A DNA stretch of 32,888 bases, taken from an uncultured Lachnospiraceae bacterium (GTDB taxonomy: Bacteria; Bacillota; Clostridia; Lachnospirales; Lachnospiraceae). The DNA lies in NCBI GenBank assembly GCA_902796595.1, contig CADBPM010000095.1, positions 1 through 32,888 on the forward strand, given 5' to 3'. Under the pieces are notes generated by a model. That model had not been told where the DNA came from. It saw only the letters and a program-made list of their open reading frames with translations, and did not search any database. Shown in pieces: positions 16,828 through 24,758 of the stretch; the first letter of the stretch is position 1; every line of letters starts with the position of its first letter. The position numbers and the translations under genes are program-made.

Positions 16828-16911
16828 GTCGTATTGCAGCGTAGCAGCAATACGACCTAGTAACGTGCTCGCAGAGTATGTTACAGCTAGTATCGTCCGC
16901 AAGGACGATAC
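16828..16911 (+). other. Array of three stem-loops between oppC and oppD
   Basis: Immediately after the oppC stop: GTCGTATTGC/GCAATACGAC (16828-16856, 10 bp), an 11-bp stem using G-U pairs with a 3-nt loop (16860-16884), and GTATCGTCC/GGACGATAC (16890-16911) closed by a GCAA tetraloop of the GNRA type. CTAGTA occurs between successive stems (16857-16862 and 16887-16892), as in the oppA-oppB array. The G-U pairs preserve pairing, which favours function as RNA. Confidence 0.8.
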
Positions 16912-16973
16912 ATAATACAAAAAAGAAAAATCACAAATAAAATTCAACTATTTATACATAAAGGATAAAGAAT

Positions 16974-18722
16974 ATGTCAGATAAGAAGGTACTTTTATCG
17001 GTCAAAGACCTTATAGTCAAGTTCCATGTGCGTGGTAGGATCCTTACTGCAATCCGAGGAATCTCTCTTGACATATATGAAGACGAATCCATCGCTATCG
17101 TTGGTGAGTCCGGTTCTGGTAAGTCTGTTTTTACCAAGACATTTGCAGGAATGCTTGATTCAAACGGATTTATAGATAAGGGATCTGTAGTTTTTAATGA
17201 ACCTGATCTTGAAGATACAGTTGTTGCCTATACAGACAGAGCTAAGAGGACAGTAGAGAGCATTTGCTCAAAGCTTAATTCATATTCCGGCCTTGAATTC
17301 GGTGCTGAAACCTATAAGAAGATGAAGGCACTTGAGAGTGAGAAGAAGTCAAGAGAATATCTTTCACCTGAACAGGAGAAGGAATTCGCAGACAGACTTC
17401 ATGAACTCACCTATCAGATGACAGAAGAGTCAAACTTAAAGCAGACATTTGATCCTAAATCTGAGAAAGATAAGATAAAGACAAGTGCAGCAAAAATAAA
17501 AGAATTTGAAGCAAAGATCAAGGCGCTTGAAAAAGAAAAAGAAGAAGTAGTAAAGAAGCATAAGGCTGCCACAAGTGCAGATACAGCTTATCTTAACAAG
17601 TACAACAGTGATATGGCTGCACTTAAGAGCCAGTATGACAAGGAAATCTCAAAAGAGATTTCAGAAGAAACAAAGAAGAGAAATCTTATCATTGCAAAGG
17701 AAGTATATCTTTCAGTAGGTCGGTACAGCTTAAGAAAAAAGCTTGGTGCAACAGGAAAGCTTCTTAAGGCTATCAAAAAAGCAATGACGATTGGTGCTGA
17801 CCTTAGTAACGCTGATGTAAGAAGCAAAGTATTCAGCGATGTTGTACTTCATGTACGCTACCTTGATGAGACTGCAGACAAGCTCCATGGTACATGCGTA
17901 CTTGATCTTTCAAAGATTAAATATGCAGACGACTGGACACAGATCCGTGGTACAAAGATCGCCACAGTATTCCAGGATCCTATGACAAGTCTTGACCCTA
18001 TCATGACAATAGGTAAGCAGATAACAGCAGTTATCATGAAACATCAGCATCTTTCTGAAGCAGAAGCAAGAAAGAAAGCTATTGAAATGATGCATAAGGT
18101 TGGTATACCTAATGCAGAAAGCAGATTTGACGATTATCCGTTCCAGTATTCAGGCGGTATGAGACAGAGAATTGTTATTGCGATCGCTCTTTCATGTCAG
18201 CCTAAGATTCTTATATGTGATGAGCCTACAACTGCGCTTGACGTTACTATTCAGGCACAGATCCTTCAGCTTATCAAGGATCTTCAGAAGGAACTTCATT
18301 ATACGATCGTATTCATAACACATGACCTTGGTGTTGTTGCCAATATAGCAGACAGAGTTGCAGTTATTTATGCAGGTCAGATAATAGAAGTTGGTAATGT
18401 TGAAGAAGTATTTTATGACCCAAGACATCCTTATACATGGGCACTTCTTTCATCACTTCCTCAGCTCGCAGTCAAGGGTGAAGAGCTTTACTCAATTACA
18501 GGTACACCGCCATCACTTTACAATGAGATCGAAGGCGATGCATTTGCCCCTCGAAATCCTCACTGCATGAAGGTGGACACACTTGCAACACCTCCTATGT
18601 TCAAGGTTACTGAAACACATTTTGCAAAGACATGGTTGTGTGATCCTCGTGCGCCAAAGGTTGCAAAGCCTGCAGCAATCGAAAACATTACAGAAAAACT
18701 GGTCAAAGCATTTAATATTTAA
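16974..18722 (+). CDS. oppD: Oligopeptide ABC transporter ATPase with internal coiled-coil insertion
   Basis: 582 residues against ~330-350 normally. Walker A GESGSGKS is at 44-51, but the Q-loop (FQDPMTSLDP, Gln334) follows 284 residues later instead of about 55-60. The extra ~230 residues (about 70-315) are charged, Lys/Glu-rich and helical, with a heptad-like stretch around 163-240 (AAKIKEFEAKIKALEKEKEE). The rest is canonical: signature SGGMRQR (393), Walker B with D416/E417, H-switch His450 and the C-terminal oligopeptide-transporter region. The catalytic residues are intact, so the protein should hydrolyse ATP to power uptake. oppF follows 18 bp later. Confidence 0.93.
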   Translation: MSDKKVLLSVKDLIVKFHVRGRILTAIRGISLDIYEDESIAIVGESGSGKSVFTKTFAGMLDSNGFIDKGSVVFNEPDLEDTVVAYTDRAKRTVESICSKLNSYSGLEFGAETYKKMKALESEKKSREYLSPEQEKEFADRLHELTYQMTEESNLKQTFDPKSEKDKIKTSAAKIKEFEAKIKALEKEKEEVVKKHKAATSADTAYLNKYNSDMAALKSQYDKEISKEISEETKKRNLIIAKEVYLSVGRYSLRKKLGATGKLLKAIKKAMTIGADLSNADVRSKVFSDVVLHVRYLDETADKLHGTCVLDLSKIKYADDWTQIRGTKIATVFQDPMTSLDPIMTIGKQITAVIMKHQHLSEAEARKKAIEMMHKVGIPNAESRFDDYPFQYSGGMRQRIVIAIALSCQPKILICDEPTTALDVTIQAQILQLIKDLQKELHYTIVFITHDLGVVANIADRVAVIYAGQIIEVGNVEEVFYDPRHPYTWALLSSLPQLAVKGEELYSITGTPPSLYNEIEGDAFAPRNPHCMKVDTLATPPMFKVTETHFAKTWLCDPRAPKVAKPAAIENITEKLVKAFNI

Positions 18723-18740
18723 CAGGACAGGAGCATTATC

Positions 18741-20093
18741 GTGGCTAACAAGAATATAAATCAGGCAACCACTGCTGAAAATGGGGCAGCTCATTTACCG
18801 GAGCACGGTCCTATAGATGAACATGGAAGAGAAGTCCTTCTTTCAGTTAAGAATATCGATATTACTTTTGGTAAAGGTGAAAATGCAGTCAAAGCTGTCA
18901 GGGATGCAAGCTTTGATATATATAAGGGCGAGACTTTTTCACTTGTTGGTGAGTCTGGTTCAGGTAAGACAACAATCGGTCGTGCGGTTATCAGAGTTAA
19001 CCCGCTAGCAGCCGGTGAGATCGATTACAAGGGCGTAAAGATAAGCGGCAAGATTCCTAAGAGTCTTGATCGTGAAGTTATCAGAAATGTACAGATGGTA
19101 TTTCAGGACCCTGCTGCATCTCTTAACGAGAGAGCAACTATCGATTACATTGTTTCCGAGGGTCTTTATAATTTCCACCTGTATGAAAATGAAGCTGACA
19201 GAGTAGAAAAAGTAGAAAAGATGATAAAGGAAGTTGGTCTTCTTCCTGAGCATCTTACCCGTTACCCTCATGAGTTCTCTGGTGGACAGAGACAGAGAAT
19301 CGGTATCGCAAGAGCCATGGTCATGGAACCAGAGCTTGTTGTTGCCGATGAACCTATTTCAGCACTTGATGTTTCTATCCGTGCTCAGGTTCTCAACCTT
19401 ATGAAGAAGTTCCAGAGAGAAAAGGGCGTTACATATCTTTTCATAGCTCATGACCTCTCTGTTGTCAGATATATTTCTGACCGTATTGGCGTTATTTATA
19501 AGGGTAATATTGTAGAGGTTGCAGATGCGGAAGAGCTCTTTAACTTCCCGCTCCATCCATATACACACTCACTTATCTCCGCAATCCCTATTCCGGATCC
19601 TAAGCTTGAGAAGAACAAGGAACTCTTTACCTATGATCCTTCTATACATGATTACAGCGAAGATAAGCCTAAGATGGTCGATATAGGTCATCATCATTAT
19701 GTATATGGCAACAAGAAGGAAATAGAGGAATATAAGAAAATACGTGAAGCCGGAGTGCCTATCAAGTCTATCACCATTCTTGATGAGGCCGCAAAGGCAA
19801 AGAGAGATGAAGAAAAGAAGATAAAGGATACTGACAGTGATGCTGAGCTTGCAAGCAGGCTTTCATCAGGAGATTATTTTATTAATGCGCCTACGCACGA
19901 TACAGGCAGTATGTGGTATTCAGTGCTTGGTTTCTTCCTTCCGATAATCGGTCTTATCATCTGGCCGATATTCAGACGCACAAATTATATAAGAAACTAT
20001 AAGGCTGTAAAGAAGGGTACTATAGCCGGTCTCATTCTTTTGGCTATCATAGTCGGATTATTTATACTTGCACTTATTTTTGCGTCTGTATAA
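18741..20093 (+). CDS. oppF: Oligopeptide ABC transporter ATPase with C-terminal membrane hairpin
   Basis: 450 residues against ~310-330 normally. A GTG start is set by AGGAG 7 nt upstream. The ATPase core is complete: Walker A GESGSGKT (70-77), Q-loop [10 protein letters not shown], signature SGGQRQR near 180, Walker [12 protein letters not shown] near 201, and H-switch AHDLSVV. After the usual end there is a charged region, then two hydrophobic segments, about 391-411 ([20 protein letters not shown]) and 426-450 ([20 protein letters not shown]). These would anchor the ATPase in the membrane with both ends in the cytoplasm. ATPases of importers are normally soluble peripheral subunits. Last gene of the operon; a terminator follows. 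Confidence 0.92.
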   Translation: MANKNINQATTAENGAAHLPEHGPIDEHGREVLLSVKNIDITFGKGENAVKAVRDASFDIYKGETFSLVGESGSGKTTIGRAVIRVNPLAAGEIDYKGVKISGKIPKSLDREVIRNVQMVFQDPAASLNERATIDYIVSEGLYNFHLYENEADRVEKVEKMIKEVGLLPEHLTRYPHEFSGGQRQRIGIARAMVMEPELVVADEPISALDVSIRAQVLNLMKKFQREKGVTYLFIAHDLSVVRYISDRIGVIYKGNIVEVADAEELFNFPLHPYTHSLISAIPIPDPKLEKNKELFTYDPSIHDYSEDKPKMVDIGHHHYVYGNKKEIEEYKKIREAGVPIKSITILDEAAKAKRDEEKKIKDTDSDAELASRLSSGDYFINAPTHDTGSMWYSVLGFFLPIIGLIIWPIFRRTNYIRNYKAVKKGTIAGLILLAIIVGLFILALIFASV

Positions 20094-20152
20094 AAATGAA
20101 TAGCACTTAGGGTGTTATTCAAAATTAAGTTTGCTGTCAAAACCTATATAAC

Positions 20153-20182
20153 AAAAAAGCCACCATATTGCGGTGGCTTTTT
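20153..20182. terminator. Bidirectional terminator between oppF and nudC
   Basis: AAAAAGCCACC and GGTGGCTTTTT flank a 7-nt loop, with A-run and T-run on either side. It can end the opp operon on the plus strand and the convergent cobW-nudC pair on the minus strand. Confidence 0.88.
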
Positions 20183-20218
20183 GCATTAGGTGAATTAATG
20201 AAAAGAAATCAGAACAGG

Positions 20219-21070
20219 TCAGTCAGAAGGAATTTCATTATTTTTAAAAAGGGTCATCATTTCATTAGTCAGGGAAAAGTCATTTGACTGAAGTTCTATT
20301 TCTTCTCTTGTAACCCATTTTGCTATCTTTAATTCTTTTTCATCCATGATTATCTCATCGCTTCCGTCCACATCACAGAAAAAACCAGCGAGGATATCAT
20401 CCGCCGCACCCCAGGGCTGAGATTTGTAGTAGGTTATATTTTTAACATTTAAACCTGTTTCCTCTTTTACTTCTCTTTTTACTGTCTGTTCGAGGGTTTC
20501 ACCGATTTCGGTAAAGCCGGCGACAAGAGCATACTCTGTAAATGGGCGGTTGGCATATTTGGTAACAAGAAGCTTATCTTTGTTTTTTATGCCAACGATC
20601 ACAGCGGGCATGATACGCGGATATACAGTGTTTCTGCAGTCAGGGCAGACCATTGCACGTTCAAGGCTTGAATGGCCCATACTGGCGCCACAGCGACCGC
20701 AGAAGCGGGTTTTTGTATACCAGTCGGAAAGATGGATCGCAGTTGCTATAACAAAAGACATATATTTGTCCGCAGGTGCAAGCTCATGGCGGAATTTTCT
20801 TGCAGGTTCAAAGGTAAAACCCTGAGGAATTTCTGCATTATGTCCCCTGTAGATAAAATATTCCGTATCATCGAGAGCAAAAAGGTAGGTGATGAGAGTA
20901 TCGTTTGTTGAAATGCCTATGTCTTCCAAAGAGGGAAGGTATATATTTTTGCCGTCTGACCTTACAAGAGGACAGCCGTTTTCGAAGTAGAAAACGGGTG
21001 AAAGAAGAGAAGGCTTTGCAAAGGGACGGTATTCATTGAAAAGTCTGTGCGGCTCTATATCCTGAATCAT
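20219..21070 (-). CDS. nudC: NudC-like NAD(H) pyrophosphatase / Nudix hydrolase
   Basis: 283-residue protein with the NudC layout: an N-terminal domain, a four-cysteine zinc ribbon (CGRCGAS ... CPDC) and a C-terminal Nudix domain. The Nudix box fits GX5EX7REUXEEXGU (GFTEIGETLEQTVKREVKEE). The downstream SQPW motif marks NADH pyrophosphatases; it reads SQPWGAADDI here rather than SQPWPFPxS, so the substrate preference may be shifted. The family cleaves NADH and can remove NAD caps from RNA. It begins 1 bp after the CobW-type gene, with its GGAGGC ribosome site overlapping that gene's end, so the two are coupled. Confidence 0.88.
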   Translation of the reverse strand: MIQDIEPHRLFNEYRPFAKPSLLSPVFYFENGCPLVRSDGKNIYLPSLEDIGISTNDTLITYLFALDDTEYFIYRGHNAEIPQGFTFEPARKFRHELAPADKYMSFVIATAIHLSDWYTKTRFCGRCGASMGHSSLERAMVCPDCRNTVYPRIMPAVIVGIKNKDKLLVTKYANRPFTEYALVAGFTEIGETLEQTVKREVKEETGLNVKNITYYKSQPWGAADDILAGFFCDVDGSDEIIMDEKELKIAKWVTREEIELQSNDFSLTNEMMTLFKNNEIPSD

Positions 21071-21071
21071 A

Positions 21072-22016
21072 TCAGCCTCCTTTTATGAGTGTGCGGATTG
21101 CATCTTTATCTATATTTTCACCGATCACGATAAGTATATCTTCACCGGTACCCTTTATTGCCACCTCGGAGTCCGTCTTTGTGAAGTTTATCTCGGTAAA
21201 GGTGCCGTCGGGCGTGGCGAGGCTTCCTTTTACGCGGATTACGTGCCCGAATGCTGGCTCAGTTAAAAGGCGCTTTGCCCTGCTTACAAGGTCGTCGGAT
21301 GTAATATTTATTCCTTCGTTCATGAAAAATGTCGATTCAAAGTTGTTGTTATCCATAACGGAAAGCTTTATGTGGTCTCCGTATTTGTATCCGCAGGTTG
21401 AAATGCGCTTAAAGTCGGCATCTGTAAGCATGGACCAGTCTTTGGTGAGAACCTCAGCTTTTATGCGACGGTTGCAGGAAAATTCTTCCATTGCATTGTT
21501 TATTATCGAAATTGGATTTTTAGCCGCATTTTCATCATAAAGCTGAGACTTGCTCATAAGGATGAGACCGCAGTTTGCTGCTTCTGCCATAAGGATGTAG
21601 CGGGATTCGCGGGAAAGGTCTGGGGTGAGACCTGTATCAACAACGCAGATAACACTGCCCGCCTTGTACCACTTGTTTAAAGGCTCCTCACAGAGAGCGT
21701 CGAAAAATTCATCTGTATCGTAGATGCCGGAAGGTTCAACGATAACGTGGTCGTAGCCTGTCATTGCCATCTGGATGAGCTTTGTCTTAAAGCGTCTGCG
21801 GTGGCAGTCCAGATCGGCGCCGCCGGAGACCATTTCAATCTCGCAATTATCGGACCTGAGGTTGTAGAGTGCCATCATATCTACATTTATAGGACCGTAA
21901 TCATTTTCGAGAATACATATATTGTGGCCATTTTCAATAAGCCATTTTGCATAAAGCTTTAAAAAAGTTGTCTTTCCGGAGCCTAAAAAGCCGGTTATCA
22001 AGTCAATTGTGATCAT
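21072..22016 (-). CDS. CobW/P47K-family GTPase without the usual CxCC motif
   Basis: 314-residue G3E-type GTPase, a family of metal chaperones. Walker A is GFLGSGKTT (9-17), the family's form. After it, ENDYGPINVD takes the place of the EFGEIGID block. Where relatives have the metal-binding NGCICC motif, this protein reads SGGADLDCH (64-72) with a single cysteine. HVIVEPSGIYD is the usual switch region. A CobW C-terminal domain follows (VIRVKGSLATPDG). The metal, if any, cannot be inferred. It is first in a two-gene unit with nudC. Its leader holds a candidate pseudoknot ending 11 nt before the ATG and only a weak Shine-Dalgarno, suggesting translational control. Confidence 0.85.
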   Translation of the reverse strand: MITIDLITGFLGSGKTTFLKLYAKWLIENGHNICILENDYGPINVDMMALYNLRSDNCEIEMVSGGADLDCHRRRFKTKLIQMAMTGYDHVIVEPSGIYDTDEFFDALCEEPLNKWYKAGSVICVVDTGLTPDLSRESRYILMAEAANCGLILMSKSQLYDENAAKNPISIINNAMEEFSCNRRIKAEVLTKDWSMLTDADFKRISTCGYKYGDHIKLSVMDNNNFESTFFMNEGINITSDDLVSRAKRLLTEPAFGHVIRVKGSLATPDGTFTEINFTKTDSEVAIKGTGEDILIVIGENIDKDAIRTLIKGG

Positions 22017-22027
22017 TCTTATTTACC

Positions 22028-22070
22028 GCAGGCATATTGACTGTCGGTGGCGTGCCTGCAGCACCACCGA
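22028..22070 (-). promoter_or_regulatory. Candidate H-type pseudoknot in the CobW-type gene leader
   Basis: Read on the minus strand: TCGGTGG (22070-22064) pairs with CCACCGA (22050-22044), and GCAGGCA (22059-22053), lying in that loop, pairs with TGCCTGC (22034-22028). The two 7-bp GC-rich stems interlock as a pseudoknot in an otherwise AT-rich gap. The last arm ends 11 nt before the start codon, over the region where the ribosome would bind. A stretch resembles part of a cobalamin riboswitch B12 box, but the rest of that riboswitch is not present. Confidence 0.5.
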
Positions 22071-22277
22071 TGAAAGTATAACTTTGCAATTTATAAAATC
22101 GGAAATAAATTTTTTGACTATGTCATCATTTTATATACGCCTCAAATATAATGCAAGTAATAAAAAGATAAACTTTATTACGAGTAAAAACATTTGAACC
22201 AATTGTAAGACTGCTAGCGGTTTAAAGGGATTTGTGGTAAACTGTGTAAAGATTACGGATTCAGGGAGGGTAAAAAT

Positions 22278-23759
22278 ATGCCTTGTACAACTATTTTAGC
22301 AGGAAAGAATGCAACTTATAACGGTTCTACCATGATGGCAAGAAATGAGGATTCCGGTTCAGGGGAATTTACAGCAAAAAAATTTATCGTTGTAAATCCT
22401 TGTGACCAACCACGTCATTACAAGTCTGTAATGAGCGACTTTGAAATCGACTTACCGGAAAACCCTATGCGCTATACTGCTATGCCTAATGCGCTTTCAA
22501 ATGAGGGTATATGGGGCGAAGCAGGTGTAAATGAAGAGAATGTGGCAATGAGTGAGACGGAGACCATAACAAGCAATGTGCGCGTGCTTGGAGCTGATCC
22601 GCTTGTAAAGAACGGCATTGGCGAGGAGGACCTGCTTACACTTGTACTTCCTTATATTCACAGTGCAAGAGAGGGTGTATTAAGGCTGGGCGCTCTTCAT
22701 GAAAAGTACGGTACCTATGAAATGAACGGAGTAGGTTTTCAGGATATAGATGAAGTGTGGTGGTTTGAGTCTGTCGGCGGACATCACTGGATAGCAAAGA
22801 AGGTGCCGGATGACAGTTATGTGGTAATGCCTAACCAGCTTGGCATAGATTCCTTTGATTTTATGGATGCATTCGGTGACAGGGAAGAGAATATGTGCTC
22901 CGAGGACCTTATCCAGTTTATCGTAGAAAATGACCTTGACCTCACTATGCCTGATGAGGATGGAGAGATAGTTGAGCTTGCTGCAAGAGAGGATTTTGAT
23001 GTAAGAGGCGCATTTGGCAGTCATGATGATTCAGACCATGTATATAATACGCCAAGAGCATGGTATATGGAGAAGTATCTGAATCCTAATTCATTTATAT
23101 GGGAAGGTGAGGACGCAGATTTCCTGCCTGATTCAGACGATATCCCATGGAGCATGGTCCCTGAACGCAAGATCACAGTTGAGGATGTGAAGTATGTTCT
23201 TTCTTCTCACTTCCAAGGTACAAAATATGATCCATACGGAAAATATGGAGATCCAAGCCATAAGGGACAGTTCCGTCCTATAGGAATAAACAGAAATAAT
23301 TTTGTTGCCCTTATCGAGCTTCGCCCGAATGTACCTGAAGAGATCATGGCAGTGGAATGGATAGCGGAGGGTTCAAATGTATTCAATGCTTTTGTACCAT
23401 TCTATGCAAATATTACAAAGACTCCTGATTATCTTGCAAGGACAGATGCGGAAGTTACAACGGATAATTTCTACTGGGCAAACCGTCTTATCGGTGCACT
23501 TGCAGATAATCACTGGTCAATGTGCAATTCGCATATCGAAAGATACCAGAATTCTGTACACAGCAAGGGTCATAGATTTATAAATGAATTCGACAGGCAG
23601 TTTATAAATGCAAGACCTGAAAATGTGCAGAAGGCACTTGAAGAAAATAATGAAGAGATTGCTGCTATGGCAAAAGAAGAAACAGCAGCAGTTCTTGATA
23701 AGGTCCTTTATGAAGCAAGCATGGAAATGAAGAACGGATTTTCAAGAAGCGATGCGTAA
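22278..23759 (+). CDS. C69-family dipeptidase
   Basis: 493-residue N-terminal-nucleophile peptidase. The sequence begins MPCTTILAGKNAT, so removal of the first two residues would expose Cys3, the expected catalytic nucleophile of family C69. TMMARNEDSG and the WGEAGVNEENVAMSETETI block are conserved family features. No signal peptide is visible, so it acts in the cytoplasm. Lactobacillus PepD/PepDA are well-studied relatives cleaving dipeptides. Placed downstream of the Opp system, it may process imported peptides, though it has its own transcription unit. The RBS is GGGAGG, 7-8 nt before the ATG. Confidence 0.9.
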   Translation: MPCTTILAGKNATYNGSTMMARNEDSGSGEFTAKKFIVVNPCDQPRHYKSVMSDFEIDLPENPMRYTAMPNALSNEGIWGEAGVNEENVAMSETETITSNVRVLGADPLVKNGIGEEDLLTLVLPYIHSAREGVLRLGALHEKYGTYEMNGVGFQDIDEVWWFESVGGHHWIAKKVPDDSYVVMPNQLGIDSFDFMDAFGDREENMCSEDLIQFIVENDLDLTMPDEDGEIVELAAREDFDVRGAFGSHDDSDHVYNTPRAWYMEKYLNPNSFIWEGEDADFLPDSDDIPWSMVPERKITVEDVKYVLSSHFQGTKYDPYGKYGDPSHKGQFRPIGINRNNFVALIELRPNVPEEIMAVEWIAEGSNVFNAFVPFYANITKTPDYLARTDAEVTTDNFYWANRLIGALADNHWSMCNSHIERYQNSVHSKGHRFINEFDRQFINARPENVQKALEENNEEIAAMAKEETAAVLDKVLYEASMEMKNGFSRSDA

Positions 23760-23783
23760 TTTTTGAGTTTGTTTTAAGCAAAG

Positions 23784-23812
23784 ATTCATTGCCCGTATTA
23801 CGGGCAATGAAT
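23784..23812. terminator. Stem-loop between the convergent dipeptidase and AraC genes
   Basis: ATTCATTGCCCGT (23784-23796) and ACGGGCAATGAAT (23800-23812) form a perfect 13-bp stem with a 3-nt loop. Its right arm encodes the last residues of the AraC-type protein. T-runs are weak on both sides, so its termination strength is uncertain. Confidence 0.65.
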
Positions 23813-24574
23813 TGAATTGCTGCTGTGCCAAAGTTTTTTACCATAAAGTTCGCGGTATTTTTTGGGTGTGATTCCGACCATTTTTTTAAAGGTTTGAATG
23901 AAGTGACTCTGTGAGGAAAAAGCAAGGCGGTTTGCTATTTCGATCATGCTGCAATCGCTGTATTTTAAAAGATTATGAGCAGCGTCTATTTTTTTGTCTC
24001 TTATATAATCTGAAATGGAGCTGCCAATCTCTTTTTTAAAAAGTCGTGAAAGATAACTTTCTGAAAGCCCTACTTCTGCGGCAACATCCGCAACTGTGAT
24101 TTTGCTTGTTATATGTGAATAGATATAATTTATACTTTCACTGACAGGTCCTGTCTGACCGATGCGATTTGTGATGATGCGCATTCGCCCTGTAAAATCA
24201 ATCACCATATCATTGTGGACAGCCTCTATGCCTTTTATTGTGTTTAAATTATCCAGTTTTTTTATATAAAAGTCACTTAAACGGAATGCAATCTCCTCGC
24301 CGAGTCCGTTTTTAATGCAGATTCTGGTCATAAGGGCAGCAGTGACAACAAAATGATATTTTATATTTGTAATCGGGTCATTTGACAAAATTCCGACGCC
24401 TTCTTTTTGTAAAAATTTGTGTTCTTCACAGTTCTTTCTTACAGCATCGATATCACCTGCCGCAACAGTTTCAAAAAAAATCTGTTCCTCCGTGATAGGC
24501 TTGTGGGACTCTTCTTTTTCGAAGGTATCGGCTTCCATTTGAAACCATTCCTTTTTCTTGGTATGTTCCGACAT
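23798..24574 (-). CDS. AraC-family transcriptional regulator
   Basis: 258 residues. The last ~100 form the double helix-turn-helix of AraC proteins (ITVADVAAEVGLSESYLSRL, then IANRLAFSSQSHFIQTFKKM and the closing GITPKKYRE). The N-terminal ~150 residues are not a recognised cupin domain; they contain helices like those of YesN/LytTR-type sensors (AALMTRICIKNGLGEEIAFR). It is divergent from the sugar ABC operon across a 184-bp gap, the usual position for a local activator of such importers. The start follows AAGGAG-like sequence on the minus strand. Confidence 0.87.
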   Translation of the reverse strand: MSEHTKKKEWFQMEADTFEKEESHKPITEEQIFFETVAAGDIDAVRKNCEEHKFLQKEGVGILSNDPITNIKYHFVVTAALMTRICIKNGLGEEIAFRLSDFYIKKLDNLNTIKGIEAVHNDMVIDFTGRMRIITNRIGQTGPVSESINYIYSHITSKITVADVAAEVGLSESYLSRLFKKEIGSSISDYIRDKKIDAAHNLLKYSDCSMIEIANRLAFSSQSHFIQTFKKMVGITPKKYRELYGKKLWHSSNSIHCP

Positions 24575-24758
24575 AGGTTCTCCTTATTATAGATAAAACT
24601 AAATTATTTCATCACAATGAAAAAATCACGTCTTAAAAGAGCATGAATATGACATTTATGACTATATTATAATATATTTGCGTGATTAAGAGAAGTAAAA
24701 TCTTAAAGAAGAATTTAGACGGCACTTTTAATGTCTAAAAAAAGTAAAGGAGAAAAGT

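Noticed and set aside
13936..16911. CRISPR-like array in the opp gaps
   Set aside because: The stems differ in sequence, spacing is irregular and only the 6-bp linker recurs; there is no conserved repeat-spacer pattern or cas gene.
22017..22110. Cobalamin riboswitch before the CobW-type gene
   Set aside because: Only a partial B12-box-like stretch (AGTCAATATGCCTGC) is present; the other conserved cores and the ~200-nt length are missing.
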